Shown here: piece after piece, positions 22,492-29,463 of the stretch
Numbering within the stretch: the stretch's first letter is position 1
Layout of the letters: every line of letters begins with the position of its first letter
From: Firmicutes bacterium UBA5227
GTDB taxonomy: Bacteria; Bacillota; Clostridia; Tissierellales; Sedimentibacteraceae
Assembly (NCBI GenBank): GCA_002409285.1
Contig: DHUT01000083.1
Coordinates: 10,439-40,777 of the forward strand
Direction of reading: 5' to 3'
DNA: 30,339 bases
Made by a program: the position numbers and the translations under genes
The notes under the pieces: generated by a model
Told to the model about the DNA's origin: nothing
The model's database searches: none
Seen by the model: the letters and a program-made list of their open reading frames with translations, nothing else

Positions 22492-23796
22492 CTATTCTGA
22501 TAAAATAATAAATGCCTTTCTTAAAGCTGCTATTGCGTCATCGACGATGTCAGGATTAAATTGAGTGCCTGCATTAATCTTTATTTCGTTTAACGCATCT
22601 TCCATATTCAATGCATCTCTGTAAGGCCTGTCTGTTGTCATGGCATCAAAGGAATCGGCAATTATCAATATGGATGTTTCCAACGGTATACTTCCATTGC
22701 TTAGCCCATCCGGGTAGCCTTTACCGTCATACCTTTCATGGTGATGCCTTATTATGTCTGCTATATTAGTCAAATAGCTTAAATCGGCAATAATGTTTGC
22801 TCCTATTTCAGGATGAGATTTTATTGTTTCTAATTCTTCATTTTCCAACTTTCCGCTTTTATGCAGTATATTTTTATCAATTCCTATTTTTCCTATATCG
22901 TGAAGAAGGGCAGCACTTTTAATGGTGTCAATTTTGCTTTCAGGAAGTCCTAACTGCTTTGCAATTGCTTCCGAGTATGTGCTTACCCGAAGAGAATGTC
23001 CGCTGGTATAGGGGTCGTTTGCTTCAATTGCCCTTACGAGGACGTTCATGGTATCAAAGTAGTTTTTTTTCATATCAAGGTAAAGCTTAAAGGTGTACCT
23101 TGCCAATAATAGAGGTATGAAGAACAAAAGCAGACCGCCAATTCCGTAGCTGTTGTATGCAAAGGCAAGCAGTATACCTAATAATCCTACTAAAACTACA
23201 TTTACCATCATAGAAAAGAAATTACTTTTCCATATATATGTGAAATCTTCTTTTAACAGTAGGTGCATTAATTCTGACATAAAAAATGTATTAAGCAATA
23301 TATCAACAGCTAACGATGCGATTCCTGCAAATGGGTTAAAGAATTCAAAGCCCATATTAAGGTGTTTTGCTAAAAAAACATATACAATCCCTGCAATTCC
23401 AGAATTAACTATATACTGGCTTACATTAAAAATTGTTTTGTAAATAGGATTGTTAAATAAATGAACTCTTCCTCTACCGTCCACAAATGGGAACCTAAAG
23501 GCTACACCGATTGAGGTTATAAGCACCGCCGTCAGAGGATTCGTCAATAGAATAGCGGAATAGGTTAGTGCAAAGCTTACAGAAACTGCCCCAATTTTAG
23601 GCAAGGGGATTAAAAACGTTTCAGCTATAATTGAGAGTATGGAAAAGACTACAAGCAAGGTATAATCACCAATATAATATGTTTTAAAAAGGTATACCAT
23701 AAGAACGGAGGCTGTAATAGCCAATAATAAAATATATATAAATAAATTTTTGCTTATGTGTTTTTTTTTAGCTTTATCATATGTAGTATTATCCAT
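22492..23796 (-). CDS. Membrane HD-GYP domain protein
   Basis: The first half of this 434-residue protein (about 15-240) holds seven or eight hydrophobic segments, probably a membrane sensor. The second half is an HD-GYP domain, whose members hydrolyse cyclic di-GMP or related dinucleotides. Motifs are intact: HSLRVSTYSEAIA, the metal-binding ALLHDIGKIGIDKNIL, SHPEIGANII, IIRHHHERYDGKGYPDGL (HHE and GYP), and ILIIADSFDAMTTDRPYR. The complete HHExxDGxGYP supports an active phosphodiesterase, though the substrate is not proved. AGAGGA lies before the ATG. A 25-codon peptide ORF sits 49 bp upstream on the same strand and the DUF5317-like gene 7 bp downstream. Confidence 0.92.
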   Translation of the reverse strand: MDNTTYDKAKKKHISKNLFIYILLLAITASVLMVYLFKTYYIGDYTLLVVFSILSIIAETFLIPLPKIGAVSVSFALTYSAILLTNPLTAVLITSIGVAFRFPFVDGRGRVHLFNNPIYKTIFNVSQYIVNSGIAGIVYVFLAKHLNMGFEFFNPFAGIASLAVDILLNTFFMSELMHLLLKEDFTYIWKSNFFSMMVNVVLVGLLGILLAFAYNSYGIGGLLLFFIPLLLARYTFKLYLDMKKNYFDTMNVLVRAIEANDPYTSGHSLRVSTYSEAIAKQLGLPESKIDTIKSAALLHDIGKIGIDKNILHKSGKLENEELETIKSHPEIGANIIADLSYLTNIADIIRHHHERYDGKGYPDGLSNGSIPLETSILIIADSFDAMTTDRPYRDALNMEDALNEIKINAGTQFNPDIVDDAIAALRKAFIILSE

Positions 23797-23845
23797 CTTT
23801 ATCCTCTATATCTTCTATATAATGAAGGGCTAACTTAATTTTTAA

Positions 23846-23923
23846 CTAAAGCCAGGAAAAATGAGCACCTGCTGCTAAAACTAATGCTACTAATGATGCT
23901 ATCATAGGCATTAACTTCTTCAT
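23846..23923 (-). CDS. 25-residue hydrophobic peptide ORF
   Basis: A short frame starts MKKLMPMIASL, continues as one alanine/leucine/valine-rich helix and ends AHFSWL. It has an excellent ribosome site (GGAGG, 8 nt before ATG), which makes chance less likely. The composition, two lysines then a hydrophobic helix, recalls the leader half of AgrD-type autoinducer peptides, whose leader is followed by a Cys- or Ser-containing core and an acidic tail. Here the stop comes early and no AgrB gene is near, so that identity is only a possibility. A short toxin-like peptide or an upstream regulatory ORF for the HD-GYP gene are alternatives. The ribosome site is buried in a predicted stem. Confidence 0.5.
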   Translation of the reverse strand: MKKLMPMIASLVALVLAAGAHFSWL

Positions 23924-23927
23924 GTGT

Positions 23928-23990
23928 GAAACCTCCGACAGATAATCTCTGCTCGATTCGCTAATAGGAACAGGAAGGTTTCGCTACGCT
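23928..23990 (-). promoter_or_regulatory. Structured leader sequestering the peptide ribosome site
   Basis: On the minus strand GAAACCTTC (23974-23982) pairs with GGAGGTTTC (23928-23936) through 9 bp with one G-U, burying the GGAGG of the peptide ORF. The 37-nt interior contains a small CAGA-GATTA-TCTG hairpin and a repeat of TAGCGAA. This could be a thermosensor, a small-molecule-responsive RNA or a protein-binding site; I recognise no known riboswitch class. Confidence 0.5.
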
Positions 23991-24026
23991 AAATTTATTA
24001 ATTTTTATTTTTTTTAGTCAGCCCTA

Positions 24027-24650
24027 TCATTCTTTTATAAATAAACAGATTTTTCTGTTTATAGCGTTAAGTGTTGCTTTAATGGCAGAGTCAATTTTGT
24101 TGTTGGTAATTACAGCAGAGCCGACAAGTATACTTTCTTTGCCATGTTCAATTTGAGTGATTGCCGAAAGCATTACATCAATTCCTGCCACCTTGGCGGA
24201 TTGTATGTCATCAACTATGAAGCAGTCCAGTTCAATCGCCTTTTTAATAGCATCCAAGGTTGACGATGCCGCAACCATAAGTACATTTTTTTCGGATTTA
24301 ATTCCCTCAGCTTCTCCAATGTATAACTTTTCATCCCAGGAAAGCCTTGTGCTGACTTTTATTCTTTCCGAATTTGTTTCATTAGTGTAACCTTCATACA
24401 GAAGCCTGAAATCAGAGCTAACAGGTATATTCTTATTAACCTGGGCTACACTTATAATCTTATAATCAACATCTAAATTAAAATGAGATAATAAAGTGGT
24501 TCGTATATCCCGTACTACCTGCTTTGAGTGCCTGCTGCTGTCAGACAGAACATGTATTTCAGTTATACTATTATCAGAATCAGCAATTATTTTACATGAC
24601 AGAACAGATTTTATATTGGCCAAAAAGCTTTCTATTTCTTCGAAATCCAT
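24027..24650 (-). CDS. Hypothetical protein, function unknown
   Basis: I do not recognise a named family for this 207-residue protein. It is soluble-looking, with no signal peptide or membrane span. The N-terminal part (about 1-60) has ITEIHVLSDSSRHSKQVVRDI followed by a helix and LDVDYKIISVAQV, reminiscent of a small alpha/beta regulatory or ACT-like fold; the second half alternates strands and helices (VLMVAASSTLDAIKKAIEL, SILVGSAVITNNKIDSAIKATL). I chose the ATG at 24650 because GGAGG lies 5 nt upstream; a TTG four codons earlier would overlap that site. It has its own promoter and lies upstream of the peptide and HD-GYP genes on the same strand, so it may share their transcript. Confidence 0.8.
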   Translation of the reverse strand: MDFEEIESFLANIKSVLSCKIIADSDNSITEIHVLSDSSRHSKQVVRDIRTTLLSHFNLDVDYKIISVAQVNKNIPVSSDFRLLYEGYTNETNSERIKVSTRLSWDEKLYIGEAEGIKSEKNVLMVAASSTLDAIKKAIELDCFIVDDIQSAKVAGIDVMLSAITQIEHGKESILVGSAVITNNKIDSAIKATLNAINRKICLFIKE

Positions 24651-24678
24651 GGTATCCTCCAAACGTTGTACTGTTTTT

Positions 24679-24707
24679 ATTATAATACATAATTATTAGA
24701 TTTTCAA
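24679..24707 (-). promoter_or_regulatory. Promoter of the 207-residue hypothetical gene
   Basis: Minus-strand TTGAAA (24702-24707) and TATAAT (24679-24684) are 17 bp apart; the start near 24672 gives a leader of about 20 nt. The remaining gap up to 24894 is very AT-rich with no ORF or structure I can support. Confidence 0.8.
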
Positions 24708-24894
24708 CAAAAAATTAGTAAATTATATAATAATTTTAAATTTGCTATCAAAGTTATACAAAAACATACAATTTTACCATCGTATGTTTTGTTCTATTTA
24801 TTATTTGTAAGTTTATACCATGTGTTAATATTCATAATCAAAAACGTTCTATTCAAATACAAGGATTTTAGTCTGTGAATGGTTACTTTCGATA

Positions 24895-25614
24895 TTAAAA
24901 TTCATTAAAATATTTCAATATGCCTGTGTATATTGCCCAGGCTATTTTTTCCTGGTAATTGTCCGTGATAAGTTTTTTTTCTTCGGCATTGTTGGATAAA
25001 AATCCGCACTCGATAAGTATAACCGGTCCTTCGGTATCATCCATTATTTTTATATCCTTTTTAACCTGGGGGACTCTTTTATTGTCTTTATCCAATATGT
25101 TTTTTAATGAATCCTGAAGTGTGTCTGCGGCAATTTTTCCCTTCACGCTGTCTTTCTGATAAAAGACATGAGCACCGTAATACTGTTTTTGAGGAAATGA
25201 ATTAAGATGTATGGAAACAGTTAGATCCGCTTCTGTTTCATTTATTTTTTTCACTCTGTTGCTCAAATCTTCATTCTTCTTTTCTCGTATAGTTTTGGAT
25301 TTTAATGAATATAAACCTTCATCCCCATATCGTGTCATTTCCACCTCAAACCCGTTTCCTTCAAGGAAGTTCATGAGCTTTTGTGATATTGCCAGGGTCA
25401 GGGGAGCTTCGCCAATTCCCATGTCTCCGCTGGCTCCCTGGTCCATGCCTCCATGTCCCGGGTCTATGAGAATCTTTATTTTTTTTACTTGCTCTTTCCC
25501 AGTGGCGTCAATGGTTTCTGTTGACTTGTTTATATCAGAAAATAATGACAATAGCAGCACAAATACTAATGCTATTGCAAATACTATATTTACTTTTTTA
25601 AGAATGCTTTCCAT
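24895..25614 (-). CDS. cwlD: N-acetylmuramoyl-L-alanine amidase, CwlD type
   Basis: This is a zinc amidase of the Amidase_3 family, 239 residues, with an N-terminal signal-anchor (about 8-26). Zinc and catalytic motifs are complete: LIDPGHGGMDQGA (His), GEAPLTLAIS (Glu), LTVSIHLNSFP (His) and ILIECGFLSNNAEE (catalytic Glu). The single catalytic domain without cell-wall-binding repeats, the size and the segment NRVKKINETEADL fit CwlD, which in spore formers removes the stem peptide during cortex muramic-delta-lactam synthesis and is needed for germination. A vegetative amidase of the same family is possible but less likely. GGAGGG precedes the ATG. The gene is divergent from cbiB. Confidence 0.85.
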   Translation of the reverse strand: MESILKKVNIVFAIALVFVLLLSLFSDINKSTETIDATGKEQVKKIKILIDPGHGGMDQGASGDMGIGEAPLTLAISQKLMNFLEGNGFEVEMTRYGDEGLYSLKSKTIREKKNEDLSNRVKKINETEADLTVSIHLNSFPQKQYYGAHVFYQKDSVKGKIAADTLQDSLKNILDKDNKRVPQVKKDIKIMDDTEGPVILIECGFLSNNAEEKKLITDNYQEKIAWAIYTGILKYFNEF

Positions 25615-25697
25615 TTGTCCCTCCGGTTTTATTCTTTATATAAGATTATGAGACCGGGGACATAATAATTACAAATTACAAAAATTATAATGTGGAA

Positions 25698-25726
25698 TTG
25701 ACATTAACTTTTTATTCAGATATACT
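25698..25726 (+). promoter_or_regulatory. Promoter of the cbiB-cobD-cobQ cluster
   Basis: TTGACA (25698-25703) and TATACT (25721-25726) are exactly 17 bp apart; a start near 25733 is expected. The leader is then only about 16 nt to the likely cbiB start, so no cobalamin riboswitch is present here. Confidence 0.82.
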
Positions 25727-25748
25727 TTTTACGTTAGGAGTGGTTAAA

Positions 25749-26699
25749 ATAAATATTAAAGCATTAGTTGCAGGCTTCATACTGGATTCAATTGTTGGGG
25801 ATCCGCAGGGATGGTTTCATCCTATCAGGCTTATTGGGAAGATGATATCCTACGTGGAAAACAGGCTGAGAGAAAAATGCAGGACAAGCAGTGATGAAAA
25901 AAAAGCAGGTGTAGTTCTGTGGATTACAGTTGTATTCACTTCATTTGCGGTTCCTTATGTTATTTTATTAATTGCAGCTAAAATAAGTTTTAAGGTTGCT
26001 ATTGTTATTGAAAGCATAATGTGCTGTTACATACTTGCCGCCAAAAGCCTTAAGGATGAAAGCATGAAGGTATATACATCCCTAAAAAACAGTAATCTGC
26101 AGGAAGCAAGAAAAAATTTATCTTATATTGTAGGAAGAGACGTTGAAGGGCTAAACGAAAGCTCTGTTGCCAGGGCGGCAGTTGAAACGGTGGCAGAAAA
26201 CACATCTGACGGTGTAATAGCTCCCATGCTTTACATAATGTTGGGGGGTGCGCCCCTTGGTTTCATGTACAAGGCTGTTAATACACTGGATTCAATGGTG
26301 GGATATAAGAACGAAAAATATATAAATATTGGCAGATTTTCTGCTATTGCAGATGATGCTGCCAATTATGTTCCTTCCAGGCTTGCAGCTTATTTTATGA
26401 TTGCCTCATCTTGGACTTTAAAAATGAACTATAAAAACGCATATAAAATTTACAAAAGAGACAGATATAATCATAAAAGTCCTAATTCTGCACATACGGA
26501 GTCTGTATGTGCCGGTGCGCTTAACATAATGCTTGGAGGAGACAGTCACTATGGCGGTAAATTGGTTTCAAAGCCAACTATCGGCGATAATACCAGAGAG
26601 GTTGAAACCGAGGACATAATAAGAGCCAATAAATTAATGTATACAACATCATTATTGTTTTTATTGACAGGAACGTTAATAGAATTTATTTTATGGTAG
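25749..26699 (+). CDS. cbiB: Adenosylcobinamide-phosphate synthase CbiB
   Basis: CbiB is the membrane amidoligase that attaches aminopropanol phosphate (or aminopropanol) to adenosylcobyric acid. The protein has several membrane segments and family motifs: LDSIVGDPQGWFHPIRLIGK, SYIVGRDVEGLNE, AAVETVAENTSDGVIAP, the repeated NTLDSMVGYKNEKY, FSAIADDAANYVPSRL and the loop SPNSAHTESVCAGAL. The start is unusual. No ATG lies near the conserved N-terminus, and in-frame GTG 25692 and TTG 25698 lie upstream of or within the promoter. AGGAG (25736-25740) is 8 nt before an ATA at 25749, which falls about 12 residues before the LDxxxGDP motif, where relatives begin. I therefore set the start there, giving 316 residues; GTG 25740 is the alternative. 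Confidence 0.9.
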   Translation: MNIKALVAGFILDSIVGDPQGWFHPIRLIGKMISYVENRLREKCRTSSDEKKAGVVLWITVVFTSFAVPYVILLIAAKISFKVAIVIESIMCCYILAAKSLKDESMKVYTSLKNSNLQEARKNLSYIVGRDVEGLNESSVARAAVETVAENTSDGVIAPMLYIMLGGAPLGFMYKAVNTLDSMVGYKNEKYINIGRFSAIADDAANYVPSRLAAYFMIASSWTLKMNYKNAYKIYKRDRYNHKSPNSAHTESVCAGALNIMLGGDSHYGGKLVSKPTIGDNTREVETEDIIRANKLMYTTSLLFLLTGTLIEFILW

Positions 26700-26727
26700 T
26701 TTACCTTAGGAGTACAAGGAGTATAAA

Positions 26728-27804
26728 ATGGAAAATGAAACACATGGAGCAGATATATATACCGCTGCGGAAAAGTCGGGAACAGACAAGGATAAAATAA
26801 TAGATTTTTCTTCAAATATTAATCCGTTGGGAATGCCTGATTCAGTAAGGAAAGCTGCGATAAATTCAATTTCGGATTCCCACAAATATCCTGATATTAA
26901 TTCAAGAGAGCTAATAAAATGCATTTCCCGTGCAGAAGGTGTTCCCCACAAATGGATTTTCCCATCTAACGGAGCAGCAGAGGCGATATACAGAATTGTT
27001 CAATATTTAAAGCCTGAGAGGGGGCTTGTAACCGCTCCGGCTTTCAGCGAATATGAAAACGCCTTAAAAGCTTCGGGAGCTCAGGTAACTTATTACAATT
27101 TAAGAGAAGAACAGAACTTTGAAATAAAAGATGACATACTGGATTATATAAACAAAGAAATGAAAATTGTGTTTATTTGCAATCCCAATAATCCCACAGG
27201 CCGGCTTACAGATAAGAAAACAATGGAAAATATAATCAGACGCTGTAAACAGACAGGAACCTTTGTTGTAATAGATGAATGTTTTTTGGATTTTACGGAA
27301 AATAAGCAGGAATTAAGTGCCGTAAGTCTCCTAAGGGAATACGACAATCTGATTGTGCTTAAAGCATTTACAAAAATATATGCAATGCCTGGAATAAGGC
27401 TTGGTTACTGTATGTCGGCGGATGAAAAGTTAACAGAGGGCTTAAAATCCTCCGGGCCACCCTGGAATGTTTCTTCAATTGCCCAGTGTGCGGGAGTTGC
27501 CGCATTGGATGAAAAGGAGTATGTGGAGAAGACAGTAAGATACGTAAGGGAACAGAGAAATTACCTAAAAGAAGAATTGAGCAGGCTGAATGTAAAGGTG
27601 TATGATTCTAACGCAAATTATATATTATTCAGGCTGTATGATAATATTGATTTAAAAGAAGAAATTCTGAAAAAAAATATACTAATCAGAAGCTGTTCAA
27701 ATTACAAGAATTTAGATGGCAGCTACTACAGAATAGCGGTAAGAACAGACAAAGAAAATAAATTGATTATAAAAGCAATGAAAGATATAATGGGAAGCAA
27801 CTGA
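26728..27804 (+). CDS. cobD: Threonine-phosphate decarboxylase CobD
   Basis: CobD is a PLP enzyme that decarboxylates L-threonine O-3-phosphate to (R)-1-amino-2-propanol phosphate, the linker used by CbiB. The 358-residue protein is a fold-type I aminotransferase of the histidinol-phosphate branch: THGADIYTAAEKSG, IIDFSSNINPLGMP, KWIFPSNGAAEAIY, VFICNPNNPTGRL, VVIDECFLDF, and the Schiff-base lysine K216 in KAFTKIYAMPGIRLGY. The start HGAD motif separates it from HisC. An AAGGAG site lies just before the ATG; it follows cbiB by 28 bp. Assignment is strengthened by cbiB and cobQ on either side. Confidence 0.93.
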   Translation: MENETHGADIYTAAEKSGTDKDKIIDFSSNINPLGMPDSVRKAAINSISDSHKYPDINSRELIKCISRAEGVPHKWIFPSNGAAEAIYRIVQYLKPERGLVTAPAFSEYENALKASGAQVTYYNLREEQNFEIKDDILDYINKEMKIVFICNPNNPTGRLTDKKTMENIIRRCKQTGTFVVIDECFLDFTENKQELSAVSLLREYDNLIVLKAFTKIYAMPGIRLGYCMSADEKLTEGLKSSGPPWNVSSIAQCAGVAALDEKEYVEKTVRYVREQRNYLKEELSRLNVKVYDSNANYILFRLYDNIDLKEEILKKNILIRSCSNYKNLDGSYYRIAVRTDKENKLIIKAMKDIMGSN

Positions 27805-27813
27805 AAACAATTG

Positions 27814-27855
27814 ATTTTACGGACGGTTCTTTCTGCCGGGAGAAGAATCCGACAT
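27814..27855 (+). repeat. Possible dispersed-repeat remnant before cobQ
   Basis: The 105-bp gap between cobD and cobQ contains GGACGGTTCTTTCTG followed by GGAGAAGAATCCG, which can fold as an imperfect hairpin. The first part resembles the GGGACG...TCTG segment next to luxS (8097-8115 minus strand) and a type of repeat common in clostridial intergenic DNA. No ORF or promoter is clear. Confidence 0.35.
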
Positions 27856-27909
27856 TAAAACTGTCTCCAAAATCTACGGTTGAATTTTACTAACATAAGG
27901 GAGGTAAAT

Positions 27910-29391
27910 ATGACAAAGGTAATAATGGTGCAAGGTACAACCTCAAATGCAGGAAAAAGCCTGATTACGGCAGCCCTATGCAGGATTTTCAGGCAAGATG
28001 GTTTTAAAACCGCACCTTTCAAGTCTCAGAATATGGCACTAAACTCTTATATAACCAATGACGGGCTGGAAATGGGGAGAGCTCAGGTTATGCAGGCGGA
28101 AGCCGCAGGAATTGAGCCTGATGTGAGAATGAACCCTATTCTCCTGAAGCCTACAGGAGATAAAGGTTCTCAGGTTGTATTGAACGGAAAGGTGTTCAGA
28201 GATATGACAGCAAGCGAATATTATACCTACAAACAGGACATGATTCCTCATATCTTAAAAGCATATAATTCACTTGCAGAGGAATATGATATTATTGTGA
28301 TTGAAGGGGCGGGAAGCCCTGCTGAAATAAATCTGAGAGAGCAGGACATAGTCAATATGGGTATGGCTGAAATGGCAGATGCTCCGGTTATTATAGTGGG
28401 GGATATTGACAGGGGTGGTGTATTTGCTTCTCTTGCAGGTACCATGCTTCTATTTGATGAAGAAGAAAGGCAAAGAGTAAAAGGCTTTGTTATCAACAAG
28501 TTTCGCGGAGATATAAGCCTGCTTAAGTCCGGACTTACCATGATTGAGGATATAACTAAAGTTCCGGTGCTTGGAGTAGTGCCCTATATGAGGGTGGACA
28601 TAGACGATGAGGACAGCTTGTCTGAAAGGCTCACAGATTATACTGGAAACAGTCTTATTGACATTGTGGTAATAAGGCTTCCAAGGATATCAAACTTTAC
28701 TGATTTTAATGTATTTTCATTAATTAACGGTGTTTCATTAAGGTATGTTTCCGACACAAAGGAGCTGGGGCAGCCTGATATGATAATTATTCCCGGAACC
28801 AAGAATACTATTGGGGATTTGAAATGGCTAAGGCAGTCAGGTCTGGAAACCAAGATCATAAGATATGCCAATGAAGGCGGAGCTGTATTTGGAGTTTGCG
28901 GAGGCTATCAAATGCTGGGAGAAGAGATAAACGACCCCGATAATGTAGAAGGGGGAGGGACTGTTAAAGGTCTCGGACTTCTAAATACAGTCACGGATTT
29001 TTCAAGTGAAAAAACAACAGTCAGATCATCAGGTAAAATCAATAACTTAGACGGGTTTTACAGCCGATTGTCAGGGCTTGAGGTTGATGGGTATGAAATT
29101 CATATGGGCAACTCACGAATAATCGAAGGCTTACCTATGAACACACTAAATTTAAAAACAGACGGCTGTGTAAACAACAATGTTGCGGGAAGCTACCTCC
29201 ACGGCATATTTGACAACAGCGAGGTAGCAAGCACCTTAGCTAAAATTTTAGCTGACAATAAAGGGGTGTCTCTGGATGAAGCATCTCAATTTGATTATAA
29301 AAAATACAAGGAAAGCCAGTATGACCTACTTGCGGATACGGTTAGAAAAAACATTGATATCGATGAAATTTATAAAATTTTAGGGGTATAG
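27910..29391 (+). CDS. cobQ: Cobyric acid synthase CobQ/CbiP
   Basis: CobQ amidates four side chains of adenosylcobyrinic acid a,c-diamide using glutamine and ATP. The 493-residue protein has an N-terminal dethiobiotin-synthetase-like ATPase with the P-loop GTTSNAGKS (9-17), PFKSQNMALNSY, EMGRAQVMQAEAAG, and IVGDIDRGGVFASLAGT. The C-terminal part is a class I glutamine amidotransferase with C330 in FGVCGGYQMLG, GYEIHMGNS and the histidine in SYLHGIFDN. I chose the ATG at 27910, with GGGAGG about 5 nt upstream, over an in-frame start 30 nt earlier. It is the last gene of the cobalamin cluster and ends at a strong terminator. Confidence 0.97.
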   Translation: MTKVIMVQGTTSNAGKSLITAALCRIFRQDGFKTAPFKSQNMALNSYITNDGLEMGRAQVMQAEAAGIEPDVRMNPILLKPTGDKGSQVVLNGKVFRDMTASEYYTYKQDMIPHILKAYNSLAEEYDIIVIEGAGSPAEINLREQDIVNMGMAEMADAPVIIVGDIDRGGVFASLAGTMLLFDEEERQRVKGFVINKFRGDISLLKSGLTMIEDITKVPVLGVVPYMRVDIDDEDSLSERLTDYTGNSLIDIVVIRLPRISNFTDFNVFSLINGVSLRYVSDTKELGQPDMIIIPGTKNTIGDLKWLRQSGLETKIIRYANEGGAVFGVCGGYQMLGEEINDPDNVEGGGTVKGLGLLNTVTDFSSEKTTVRSSGKINNLDGFYSRLSGLEVDGYEIHMGNSRIIEGLPMNTLNLKTDGCVNNNVAGSYLHGIFDNSEVASTLAKILADNKGVSLDEASQFDYKKYKESQYDLLADTVRKNIDIDEIYKILGV

Positions 29392-29403
29392 ATAGTGCTG
29401 ATA

Positions 29404-29444
29404 AAAAAAGAGTTAATAAATAGCTATATTATTAACTCTTTTTT
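29404..29444. terminator. Bidirectional terminator between cobQ and trkH
   Basis: AAAAAAGAGTTAATA (29404-29418) and TATTAACTCTTTTTT (29430-29444) form a perfect 15-bp stem with an 11-nt loop, with A and T runs suited to both convergent genes. Confidence 0.9.
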
Positions 29445-29463
29445 AAATTTTCAGTTAACAGAA

